From Metallyticus violacea (taxonomy: Eukaryota; Arthropoda; Insecta; Mantodea; Metallyticidae): a stretch of DNA of 64,000 nucleotides. Of the stretch, positions 11,160 to 22,700 are shown in pieces. The DNA lies in assembly GCA_030762175.1 (NCBI GenBank), contig CM060846.1, positions 186,178,041 to 186,242,040 of the forward strand. Direction: 5' to 3'. How positions within the stretch are numbered: the stretch's first letter is position 1; every line of letters starts with the position of its first letter. The notes under the pieces were generated by a model, which did not search any database, was not told the DNA's origin, and worked only from the letters and a program-made list of their open reading frames with translations. The translations under genes and the position numbers were made by a program.

Positions 11160-11910
11160 AACTCTTAAACTTATGTAATCAGAATACAAGAGAGAATATC
11201 AACAGATAATAAAGACACCTACAACCAATGGTTTCAACAAGAACACAGTAACAAAAATTATCAATAAATTCAAAAGACAAAAAAGAATAAGGGAAGTTTC
11301 CACATTGAAGAACATCAAAGAGGAATACAAATTTAAAAGTTTTACATACCATCCGATTTACCACAACAAATTCAAGAAGATTTTCAAAGAACATGGGATA
11401 ATCTTAGCCCCGAAGAACAAATATAGTATTAGGAACTTAGTAGGATGCACATTAAAGGAATCCATACCAACAGAACAGAAATCAGGAATTTACAAAATAC
11501 AGTGTGGTGATTGTGAACAAAAGTACATAGGAAAAACAAAGAGAAATTTGAAAATTTGAAAGAAAGAACACTTAAGAAATATTCGGTACAAATAAGTTGA
11601 TAAATCAGCAGTTGCAGCTCACTTTTGGAACAGGAATCATGAAATAAAACCAGAGATTAAATTGGTAAAAAATCTTCACAACCCAATAGAGTTATCTACT
11701 TGGGAAAGAATTTTCATATTAAAGAACAAAGAAAACTTAATGAATTTTGAATTTCCTCCATTTGACGAACTCAGCTAGTTCATCCTTCAATCACCAGATG
11801 ACACCACAAGAACATCCAGATATCCAGCCACCAGTTCGAGAAACAACAGTACGGCCAAAAACTGAAGATGGAAGAGACCTTCTTCCGAAACTAGTCTTAG
11901 TTTATAAAAA
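11160..11910 (+). pseudogene. Penelope-like element, GIY-YIG endonuclease end
   Basis: The frame 11,305-11,559 encodes KFKSFTYHPIYHNKFKKIFKE... and then SGIYKIQCGDCEQKYIGKTK, a clear GIY-YIG nuclease signature. After a stop at 11,557, homology continues (SAVAAHFW..., W.RIFILKNKENL) to about 11,770, followed by a 3' region to about 11,910. The upstream reverse transcriptase is absent, so the copy is 5'-truncated. Equivalent tails lie at 44.1-44.5, 55.9-56.3, 57.4-57.6 and 59.3-59.7 kb. Confidence 0.8.
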
Positions 11911-11984
11911 TAAGTGGAGTTTTAGCGTAAGCAAATTGATTATATAAGTGTAGGATTTATCCACTCCATTGTCAACAGCTTCTT

Positions 11985-13480
11985 CGTAAGTACAATATAA
12001 TTTAGTATAACTCTTGTTAGCCAGTCTCCTAATATTGGAAGATATTTATAATATAAGCAGTGAAGGGCATTTGATTTGGAGCCTATCTCTAAAATTTTTC
12101 ATTAAATTCTTTAACTTCTTCATTAGCAAGTAAGTTTCCCAATGGAAGTGAAACAAATGTAATGCAGTTCTTTGACAGCTAACAAATTTGGAAGGCATCA
12201 TTTCGGAAGTTCTTTATTAAATTTGCTTTGCAAAATAGTTCCCCCGTATATCTTCCTCATATTTAATGACAATGTACTTGCAAATCAATACTGCAGAGAC
12301 ACCGTCAATAAATCCAAGTGTTTGAATTATCATTTGTCATTCCTAACATGTTTTGTTTTACACTGTATCAAATTTATTTGCTACCTTTTGTATGGTCCTT
12401 CATAGACATTACATATCATGTAAAAACATATTCCTTACCATAAGAACAACTCTGCTATGTTAGTATGTTCTGTGCATTCATATAGTCTGAACACACATGA
12501 TGCATGAACACTATGCTCTTAAACAATCCTAAGATTACAGATAATGTCAATGTCAGGGGTAGTAGGTGAAAATGCTTAATGGCAATACAGGGAAATTCGG
12601 TGGCATTGATCCTGCCAGCAAATACATTTTGTACAGCCTTACACTATAATAGCCTTTTATAATCTGAAAATGTATTTCCAGAAATACTTGAGAAGCAATG
12701 GAGATGAAACAAAAGAACTGATTCTACTCACAATTAAGAAAAATATCTTCCTCTTTCAATCCTCCTATCCTTTAAAATCACTAATAAAATGGAGTATATG
12801 TCCTGGAATCTTGCTAATGTGATTCACTCTTAATTTTAAATTTTAATGCTAATTGGTTTATTGTTTTGTTAAGAGATGATAATTGTTGGTTAACATTAGG
12901 AGTTGTTTATTGGGAAGCTAGGGCAAGATTATAAATATAACTGACCAACTGACCCACCAATAAACTGACCAACCAACCAACCAACCAGTTGGTAAAATAA
13001 CATAAAAGTAGTAGTAAATATGCTAAAGTGGTTTGGAATAATTTTTATTTAAGTGGATTATAATTAATTATTACATTGTATTTATAAAACTGTAGATATT
13101 GAAGTGGTATCACATCCTATTTGAATTTATTACAAATATTCACTCTAGCTTCATATTAGCAAACTATGAGTAAGTGGAATTGTTATAAATATATTTAATA
13201 AATTCTGATACGATATATTTTGTTTGTTGTTTCCCATAATTGTTCCTGGCATATAACATACTGTAGATAGTTTTATGAATACTCAATTATTTTAGGAAGT
13301 TATGTGTACAGCTATGAACTTAAAAATAGAATTGCATTTCTTTTATCTTAGGTTGAAATTCTCACTCCCTTCTCTTTTGGTTTTTCCAATTTCCCAGATA
13401 ATAACATTGTTTTCTTTGCCATTATATGAACAAATTCAGCAGATGAATGTTAGTTGTCTGCCATCACATAATAATGATGG
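11985..13480 (+). repeat. Diverged partial copy of the upstream block
   Basis: 11,985-12,400 matches 61,100-61,450, 12,405-12,600 matches 62,470-63,100, and 12,600-13,480 matches 1-905 (= 63,100-64,000). The roughly 1-kb stretch holding the first coding exon (61,455-62,475) has no counterpart here. This copy therefore duplicates the upstream/intron region without the 12-codon exon. A non-homologous stretch of about 130 bp lies near 13,320-13,455. ORFs at 12,172-12,405 and 13,302-13,628 are chance frames in it. Confidence 0.8.
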
Positions 13481-13540
13481 GTTGAAAATTTTAGGTTTTT
13501 ATTCATCAATTATGTACAGTATCTCCATTTGGCTTCGTCA

Positions 13541-13542
13541 GC

Positions 13543-13602
<60 letters not shown>
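13541..13602. repeat. (TAA)n microsatellite, retroposon tail
   Basis: About 20 units of taa/ata. It is directly followed by minus-strand LINE sequence, so on that strand it is the element's 3' simple tail. Confidence 0.9.
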
Positions 13603-13603
<1 letters not shown>

Positions 13604-14895
13604 CACAACTTTTATTTTTTACCCATAAAAACATTACATGTTGTCTGATTCGTCATGAAAAAATACATACATTTTGTATACACAATTATTAAGATTATAG
13701 CCCATACATACATGCTTGTATCAATAAGTTCTTGAACACATATTCAAATTTTTCCCTTTTTATTGCTTTTATGGAATTAGGTAACCTATTGTATATTATT
13801 TTATTCGTTAGAAAGGGATCTTTGTCAATTGTCTTTTATTTACAATTACTCAAAGAAAGTTCTTTTGTATTATTGTATGATACTTATGATAGTTGTTATC
13901 TAGTTTGTCTAATGCATCCTTACTTACTACAAACATCATTACTTTATACACATAGAGGGATATGACAGTAAATATTTTCTTCTCTACAAAGATGCGTCTT
14001 CATCACTCGCTCCTAATTACATATACATTTCTTTTGCAAAGCAAATAATATGTTATATTTGTTAAACAAATACTATCCCATACCTCAATGGCATTATCTT
14101 GATGTGGATGCATAATTCCATATTGCTAAATTTCTTGAAAAGTAGAGATTTTTACTTATCTTTTTACATATATATTCAAATTGATATCTGAAAGTTAAAT
14201 TTCCATCAATAATAATAAATTGAAATTTTATTTTGTTTAATTGCTGAACTCCATTAACATTAATTGTTGTATTTAAAACATTTTTATTACTATACCTATT
14301 ATTGCAGCATTGGTAAATGATTGCTTTTGTTTTTTGAAGATTTACTTTTAGTTTATTATTTGTAAGATAATTATATATTACTTGGGTTTCTGTAGTTATT
14401 CAATTTTCCGAATAATTTAGTTCTTTATTCCCACATACTATTCAGGTGTCATCTGCATATGAAATTGTTTTAGCATGTGTAAATTTTGGAAGATCACACT
14501 TCTATAATTTTATTATATACATACATATGTAACTCTATAATTTAAGTTTCCAATAAATTCCCCAAAGAATACAAATTATGTTTTAACAATTGTTTTTAAA
14601 ACATTTATTAAATTTTATGCTTGCAGTGCTTTTAAATAATTTTGCATTTTATTATACAGGATTTTACCTCTATGTGATACATAACTGATGATCTTTGAAA
14701 TTCTGTATTATTTTAAGTATATTAGCCCAGATGATCTGGTATGACACATATGATAATCTTCATTATTTCTACAAAATTGTTTATTATTATTATTATTATT
14801 TTTATTATAATTAATATTATATACAAAAGACATAGTTTCCAATTTATATAAGGAGAGTAATGATAGAAAATTTAATTCCTTAAAAATTTGTTTCC
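13541..14895 (-). pseudogene. Truncated non-LTR retrotransposon inserted in the upstream block
   Basis: Minus-strand translation at 14,442-14,466 gives ISYADDT, the reverse-transcriptase catalytic box. The 3' simple tail is at 13,541-13,602. The upstream block's homology to 1-1,010 stops near 13,480 and resumes at 14,898, so this 1.4-kb segment is an insertion that postdates the block duplication. All frames are broken and there is no 5' part. A second (TTA)-rich patch is at 14,780-14,800. Confidence 0.65.
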
Positions 14896-15069
14896 TGGAA
14901 GCATGAGATGATAATGTCTGATACTGGTGGTTAGTTTGATACATGATTTGATGGAAATTAAAAACTTTCGTCTACCATGTCAAAGGCGATTTCATCACAA
15001 TTCTTACCTAATTCTTATCTGCTCAAAAAATGTGATTTGGTATCAACCAAACTCCAAATTAGTTTGCCT
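14896..15069 (+). repeat. Upstream block resumes after LINE insertion
   Basis: Matches 890-1,010 (diverged). It runs directly into the duplication unit carrying the 38-codon exon b, so block and exon were probably duplicated together. Confidence 0.6.
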
Positions 15070-15123
15070 CATGTTTGGTCAACTGCAAACTAAATTTTAA
15101 AACATTGTTTTTATTTCTTTCAG

Positions 15124-15237
15124 AACAATTTGTCAACATCAGAAATTGCAGGGGATTATAAGCTGACAACTTCGCCAGTGGTAATTTTGAATAGGATACC
15201 TGAAAATCATTTTGAAGAACATAAAAATAAGAGAGCG
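15124..15237 (+). CDS. 38-codon exon, copy b
   Basis: Acceptor tttctttcag|AAC; donor GCG|gttagt, weaker than the gtaagt of copy a because of T at +3. It is 114 nt, phase 0/0. It encodes NNLSTSEIAGDYKL...NHFEEHKNKRA, differing from copy a at only a few residues. Whether it is spliced in together with copies a and c or used as an alternative cannot be told from sequence. Confidence 0.7.
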
Positions 15238-16929
15238 GTTAGTGCAAATTTTGATTTTGCCTCGTCTACTTTTTTAATTTTTCTCCCTATCAATGACATG
15301 AATGCATCAATGCAATGAAGAATGATGTGTAGTCCATTAAGTCAAGTTTTATAACTTACTTAGTCCTTGGTTAAGACAGTTAAACTGATAAGCATAGACA
15401 TTAGTGTTTAAATTTTTGGTAATTGACATAAAATCTATAGTACGTAAATGTTGCTTATGTTCAAATTTACATTGGAAAGACTGTTTTTGAGACCATTTTA
15501 GCCAATTAAATTAATATAAAAGTAATTTACACATTCCATTTTCTTGGTTATTACCTTTATTTTACCTCTATATAATCTAGTGTTTCTATATGGTATTGAT
15601 GCATTTGTGCATTTTCCCAATGCTACATGTCATTATTTTGTGCACAAGTTAGTGAAAAATAATGATACTGAAGATTTATTTATCGTCTGTTTCAACACTT
15701 GCTTTCTTTTCTTGATGCTGAGACAAATTTATACACTCTTGAAATTAAGAATACGTCATACTTTGTACCAGGGTAAGAAAATTATTGTATTGCTTGGTCT
15801 AAAATACTATGATTCAAGGTAATATTAAAATAAAATTTTAAGTTGCATTCAAATAAGCAAAGAACATATAAAATTCTTAACATTTGTTTCCTCCAAATAT
15901 GTGAGCTTTATCATATGTTATTTCTATTATGATTGTTACTTATCATTTTATAATTTTTAAAAAATATGCACACTATCCAAAATATTTAGAAAACATTCCC
16001 TTTGTTAGAATAAACCATCTAACCAAAATACTTAATGAAAGAAACATAAGAGCTATGAAGGAGAACGACCTAAATCAATCATGCTCACAATGCAAGCGAG
16101 GTATAATGTTGGACATTATTGTGTATAGTTTTGAGTCCTTTCATCAAATGTAACGAAATATTCATACCAGAGATGAGATGATTTGATGCTTATTTAGTTG
16201 GCCACTACATAAAATATTTGTATGCCATAATTTCTTTAAATTTTTATTGTCCTTTTAATAAATAGTAATATGAACTAAGAAAAACCCTTAATTGCTCAGG
16301 AATACCATGTGAATATTTCATTGTTAAGACAGTAAATAAAACTATTATTATTTCAAAATCAATGTTTTATCATTGTAAAAATTTGTAAATTTCCCTGAAA
16401 ACAAGCAATTATAGGGCTAATATTTATTTTGTCTTTGTTTTTTACTTTTAAATGTAAAAGATACTTAATTTTCCCTTTTAGTATTTTAACATTTGCCTTT
16501 GTACCTTTTCCAGTAAACATTATGCAATAACCTCTAAAAATGAAAATACACCATAGTTACTAAGTATGAAAATAACATTGTAATAAAAAGATTTGGCTTC
16601 AAAACTTAAGCCTTATAGGAAAAAGAAAATCTGGGCAGAAAACTTTAAGGAAGTTTGTGTCCGGGTCTGACAATCCAGATACTCATCAAGGACTAATTTG
16701 GGGGCTCAAAATTTTTCAATGTCGTCACATTTAAGAAATTCTCTGTACCTTGATATTTGAAAATACCAATAATGGTACTCCACCTTGTAGAACAATAAAT
16801 TGTTTTGCAATTGTAGGTGGGAAAAGCTGCTGACAAAGTGCAACCGGATGAATGATGCAACTCATTCTATTTGCATAAGAAGAACAAAGAAAAAATTTAT
16901 TGATATCATTGTAGGATTCAGTTCAACTA

Positions 16930-17030
16930 AACACTCTTGAAGCTTCACTTATTTTTCCTAAAAGTATCAAACCGGTTTCCAGAACATTTAGTTCCCATCT
17001 TCAGCCAGGCTAAAGTTCAACTGTCTGATC
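16930..17030 (-). ncRNA. Hammerhead-ribozyme-like motif within 2-kb unit
   Basis: Minus strand: CTGAAGA (from 17,004), stem II GGGAAC/GTTCTG with a 5-base loop, GAAAC (16,979-16,975), CGGTTT. One core base differs from CTGATGA. The flanking text contains 'caactaaacactctt..agcttcactta', related to the end-motifs of the palindromic family. The duplicate at 19,166-19,266 is the same motif. Confidence 0.45.
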
Positions 17031-17065
17031 ATTCATTGAGCTGTGGGAATTTATATTCTGCTCTA

Positions 17066-17305
17066 TAATATATGTATCGTATGAAAATTTGGTGGTCTAT
17101 GGGGAAAAGTACCTTCACCAGAACCCTTGGACATCTTTAGTATTTTACATTTTTTTAAGTTATTTTATTGTTACATTTATAATGAATGATTATGGTTTTA
17201 TTAAGACAAACATATGCTTTTCTAATGAAGATGTTCTTACAAAATACATGATCAATAAAATAAGAGATCAGCCTGTCATAGTTAAAAGCAAAAATATATA
17301 AGCAT
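17066..17305. other. Spacer between the two 2-kb copies
   Basis: 240 bp with no match to the left flank of the first copy or the right flank of the second. An open frame at 17,089-17,301 (TTG start) has no motif. It may be a remnant of the original junction or a small insertion. Confidence 0.5.
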
Positions 17306-17359
17306 CATGTTTAGTTAACTGCAAACTAAATTTTAAAACATTGATTTTTTTTCTTACAG

Positions 17360-17473
17360 AAGAATTTGTCAACATCAGAAATTGCAGGGGATTATAAGCT
17401 GACAACTTCGCCAGTGGTAATTTTGAATAGGATACCTGAAAATCATGTTGAAGAACATAAAAATAAGAGAGCA
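17360..17473 (+). CDS. 38-codon exon, copy c
   Basis: Acceptor tttttttcttacag|AAG; donor GCA|gttagt. 114 nt, phase 0/0. It encodes KNLSTSEIAGDYKL...NHVEEHKNKRA; Val replaces Phe seen in copies a and b. It is the copy nearest to the giant exon (2.3 kb downstream), and the reading frame continues directly into it. Confidence 0.7.
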
Positions 17474-19165
17474 GTTAGTGCAAATTTTGATTTTGCCTCG
17501 TCTACTTTTTTAATTTTTCTCCCTATCAATGACATGAATGCATCAATGCAATGAAGAATGATGTGTAGTCCATTAAGTCAAGTTTTATAACTTACTTAGT
17601 CCTTGGTTAAGACAGTTAAACTGATAAGCATAGACATTAGTGTTTAAATTTTTGGTAATTGACATAAAATCTATAGTACGTAAATGTTGCTTATGTTCAA
17701 ATTTACATTGGAAAGACTGTTTTTTAGACCATTTTAGCCAATTAAATTAATATAAAAGTAATTTACACATTCCATTTTCTTGGTTATTACCTTTATTTTA
17801 CCTCTATATAATCTAGTGTTTCTATATGGTATTGATGCATTTGTGCATTTTCCCAATGCTACATGTCATTATTTTGTGCACAAGTTAGTGAAAAATAATG
17901 ATACTGAAGATTTATTTATCGTCTGTTTCAACACTTGCTTTCTTTTCTTGATGCTGAGACAAATTTATACACTCTTGAAATTAAGAATACGTCATACTTT
18001 GTACCAGGGTAAGAAAATTATTGTATTGCTTGGTCTAAAATACTATGATTTAAGGTAATATTAAAATAAAATTTTAAGTTGCATTCAAATAAGTAAAGAA
18101 CATATAAAATTCTTAACATTTGTTTCCTCCAAATATGTGAGCTTTATCATATGTTATTTCTATTATGATTGTTACTTATCATTTTATAATTTTTAAAAAA
18201 TATGCACACTATCCAAAATATTTAGAAAACATTCCCTTTGTTAGAATAAACCATCTAACCAAAATACTTAATGAAAGAAACATAAGAGCTATGAAGGAGA
18301 ACGATCTAAATCAATCCTGATCACAATGCAAGCAAGGTATAATGTTGGACATTATTGTGTATAGTTTTGAGTCCTTTCATCAAATGTAACGAAATATTCA
18401 TACCAGAGATGAGATGATCTGATGCTTATTTAGTTGGCCACTACATAAAATATTTGTATGCCATAATTTCTTTAAATCTTTATTGTCCTTTTAATAAATA
18501 GTAATATGAACTAAGAAAAACCCTTAATTGCTCAGGAATACCATGTGAATATTTCATTGTTAAGACAGTAAATAAAACTATTATTATTTCAAAATCAATG
18601 TTTTATCATTGTAAAAATTTGTAAATTTCCCTGAAAACAAGCAATTATAGGGCTAATATTTATTTTGTCTTTGTTTTTTACTTTTAAATGTAAAAGATAC
18701 TTAATTTTCCCTTTTAGTATTTTAACATTTGCCTTTGTACCTTTTCCAGTAAACATTATGCAATAACCTCTAAAAATGAAAATACACCATAGTTACTAAG
18801 TATGAAAATAACATTGTAATAAAAAGATTTGGCTTCAAAACTTAAGCCTTATAGGAAAAAGAAAATCTGGGCAGAAAACTTTAAGGAAGTTTGTGTCCGG
18901 GTCTGACAATCCAGATACTCATCAAGGACTAATTTGGGGGCTCAAAATTTTTCAATGTTGTCACATTTAAGAAATTCTCTTTACCTTGATATTTGAAAAT
19001 ACAAAGAATGGTACTCCACCTTGTAGAACAATAAATTGTATTGCTATTGTAGGTGGGAAAAGCTGCTGACAAAGTGCAACTGGATGAATGACGCAATTCA
19101 TTCTATTTGCATAAGAAGAACAAAGAAAAAATTTATTGATATCATTGTAGGATTCAGTTCAACTA

Positions 19166-19266
19166 AACACTCTTGAAGCTTCACTTATTTTTCCTAAAAG
19201 TATCCAACCGGTTTCCAGAACATTTAGTTCCCATCTTCAGCCAGGCTAAAGTTCAACTGTCTGATC
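19166..19266 (-). ncRNA. Hammerhead-ribozyme-like motif, duplicate copy
   Basis: Same core as at 16,930-17,030, offset 2,236 bp, carried by the 2-kb duplication. Confidence 0.45.
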
Positions 19267-19300
19267 ATTCATTGAGCTGTGGGAATGTATATTCTGCTCT

Positions 19301-19764
19301 GGTAGCAGAGTGATAATCTTGTATTTTATGTTTTCATCCCCAGCAATGTCCTAGTAAAGAAAAGAAGTAAAGAGAAAGAAGTAAAAAGAAAAAAATGTTT
19401 GAAACATATGTAAGATTAAAAAGACATTAAAATAACCAAAAGAAAAATTGCTGTAGTAATGTGTTTTTAGTAAAATTAATTATTAAAAGATAATTAAAAA
19501 GACATAGAACAAGAAAGCAATGCCTATGTATTTTCAAATTCCAAAGGCAGTAAACTTTATTACAATTTACCTTCACCCTAAGGCCACCAGAATAAAAAAT
19601 TTTGGAAACCTACACAACATTAACGAACAATCCAAATGTTTAATAAAAGCTGATGAAGTAGACAAAGTCCACAAAATATTTCCAGATTATATCTTAAGGA
19701 AGCAAATGAATAATAGAGTTATTAAATATAATTTGTTTATAAATATTATTCATTTTTGTTCCAG
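19301..19764 (+). other. Unique intron end upstream of the giant exon
   Basis: AT-rich. It contains poly-A-rich runs and ends in a good acceptor, catttttgttccag. An overlapping frame 19,520-19,819 crosses the acceptor in another frame and is not supported. Confidence 0.6.
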
Positions 19765-22700
19765 CAAAAAAGGCTGCATGAACAGGAGGAGAAAACAGAG
19801 AGTGGGAATGTTCCAGTAAAAGTAAAAAGAATTGTTACTAAAAGGGACCAGGAAGAGGGTACAGAAACCAGGCAAGTTCTGCAACAAATTCATAAACTTC
19901 AGGATGGGGAAGAAAATGGAAAATTTCCAGAATCAACTAAAATTTTAAATAACATAACTAATGAAGAAGAGGAAACTAATAGCGGACATATTCCAGAAAA
20001 AATTCAAAAACATCATAATAAACAAAATGAAGATGAAGCAAAATTCACTAGCATCAGAGAAATTGACAACCATCAAGGGGAAAGAGAATGCATTATTATC
20101 CCAGGAAACATCAATCATCCAGGAGAGGCTGCAAAAAGCATGAGTATTACAAAACACATTACAAAAATCAATAGGAAAAAGCATAAAAAAGTGAAAGCAA
20201 ATGTAAGCAAAGTCCCAAAAGGAATCAGAACAGTTCACAAAAATAAGAATGAAGAAAAAAACACAAATGTTCTGCAGGCAACTAAAAAGTATAATAAGGA
20301 AACTTATATAGGGGAGAAAACAAGTAGCAAATATATTGCAGAAACTATTAACGACCTTAAAGGCAAACAAAATGTACAGAAAGGTAAAGAATGTGCTTGC
20401 ATTAAAGAAATTGACAGCCATCAAAAAAAGGGAAAAGACAGCATTTATATTGCAGAAAATAACAGTTATTTTAAAGAGGATGCAAAAAGGGCGAGTTCTA
20501 CACACCACACTGAAATATTCGATATGAAAAGAAATAAGGAAGAGGAAGCAAAAGTTAGAAATGTACGAAAAGCCATCAAAAAGCTTCATGAAATACCAAA
20601 AAAAAAGTTAAACAGGAAAGGTTTGCAAGCAAATGAAAAGTATAATATACAAAATTATGTAGAGGAGGATACAAATAGCAGACATATTGTAGAAACAATT
20701 AAAAAAGATATTGACAAACAATATGTACAAGTAGGATCAGAAAACACATGCATTACAGAAATTGACAAGCCTCAAGAGGAGGAAAGAGAATGCATTCTTA
20801 TGCCAGAAATTAAAAACCATCCGGAAGTGGAATCAAAAAGCAAGAGTTTTGGACATCACATTAAAAAGTTAACTAGTAATGGGCATACTGCAGAGCAAGA
20901 AAAGGTTAGGATTGTCCGAAAAGCAATTAGAATACTTCATAAAATGCATAATAAAAAAGAAAGAAAAATAGTTCTGAAACCAACTAAAAAATGTAATAGC
21001 AAAGCTAATATGGAAAAGGAGGAAAGAAATAGTGGACATATTCCAGAAAGTTTTGAAAACCTTAAAGATAAAATGAATATAGAACAAGGAAGAGAATACA
21101 CTTGCATCAGAGAAATTGATTCCCATCCAGAAGAAGAAAGAGAATGCAATTTTATTGCAGAAAGTAACAACCATCCAGAAGAGGATACAACAAGCATGAG
21201 TGTTGCGCAATTCAATAAAAAATTTGTAATGAAACAGCATAAGGAAGAGAAAGCAAAAACTGGGAATGTTCCAAAAGCAATTGGAATACTTGATAAAACT
21301 CAGATTGATTATAAACACCGAAAAGCTCTGAAATCAAATAAAATGTATAACAACAATACTTATGTAGAGGAGGATAGAAATAGCAGACATATTGCATACA
21401 CAATTCAAAATCTTAATGGCAAACAATCTGTACAAGAAGGATCAGAAATCATTTGCATTACAGAAATTGAGGGGGAAAGAGAATGCATTTTAATACCAGA
21501 AATTAACAACCATCCTGAACAAGATTCAAAAAGCAAGAATCTTGATCTTCACAATAAAAAGTTTGCTAGGAAAGGGCATAATGTAAAGCAAAAAAAGCTT
21601 AGGATTGTCCGAAAAGCCATCAGAGTACTTCATAAAGTGCATAATAAAAAAGAAAGGAAAATAGTTCTGAAACCAACTAAAATATGTAATACCAAACCTA
21701 ATATAGAGAAGGAGGAAAAAAATAGCAGACATATTCCAGAAACTTTTCAAAATCTTAATGACGAGCAGAATATAGATGAAGGAACAGAATACACTTACGT
21801 CAGAGAAATTGATTCCCAACCAGAAGAAGCAAAAGAATGTAATTTTATTGCAGAAAGTAACAACCATCCAGAAGAGGATGCAACAAGCACAAGTGTTGAG
21901 CAATTCAATAAAAAATTTGTAATGAAACAGCATAAGGAAGAGAAAGCAAAAACTGGGAATGTTCCAAAAGCAATTGGAATACTTCATAAAACTGTGAATG
22001 ATGATAAAAATGGAAGAGCTGTGAATTCAAAAATGTGTAACAACAATACTTATGTAGAGGAGGATACAAATAGCAGACATATTGGAGAAACAATTCAAAA
22101 TCTCAATGACAAACAACATGTACAAGAAGATTCAGAAAACATTTGTATTGCAGAAATTGACAACAATCCAGAGGAGGAAAGAGAATGCATTTTAATGCCA
22201 GAAATTAACAACCATCCAAAACAGGATTCAGAAAACATGAGCGTTGCACATCACAATAAAAAGTTTGCTAGGAAAGGGCATAACGCAAAGCAAGAAAAGG
22301 TGAGGATTGTCAGAAAAGCCATCAGAATACTTCATAAAATGCATAATAAAAAAGAAAGAAAAATAGTTCTGAAACCAACTAAAAAATGTAATACCAAAGC
22401 TAATATGGAGAAGGAGAAAAGAAATAGCAGACATATTCCAGAAACTTTCCAAAACCTTAATGATGAACAGAATATTCAAGAAGGAACAGAATACACTTAC
22501 GTCAGAGAAATTGATTCCCATCCAGAAGAAGCAAAAGAATGTAATTTTATTGCAGAAAGTAACAACCATTCAGAAGAGGATGCAACAAGCACAAGTGTTC
22601 AGCAATTCAATAAAAAATTTGTAATGAAACAGCATAAGGAAGAGAAAGCAAAAACTGGGAATGTTCCAAAAGCAATTGGAATACTTCATAAAACTGTAAA

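Larger units (their letters stand above)
15070..17065 (+). repeat. 2-kb tandem duplication, first copy
   Basis: About 1,996 bp are nearly identical to 17,306-19,300 at offset 2,236. Differences are scattered single bases (for example gcg/gca at the exon end). The copy includes exon b, a 92-codon open frame from a TTG at 15,544-15,822, and a hammerhead-like motif at its end. The 92-codon frame is open in both copies only because they are so recent. Confidence 0.95.
17306..19300 (+). repeat. 2-kb tandem duplication, second copy
   Basis: Near-identical partner of 15,070-17,065. It ends at 'ttctgctct', after which the sequence diverges and leads to the giant exon. Confidence 0.95.

Noticed and set aside
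13302..13628. 108-codon frame with a long Ile run
   Set aside because: Translation of the (TAA/ATA)n microsatellite.
15544..18058. Two copies of a 92-codon hydrophobic frame (15,544-15,822 and 17,780-18,058)
   Set aside because: They start at TTG, and conservation is fully explained by the recent 2-kb duplication; no motif.
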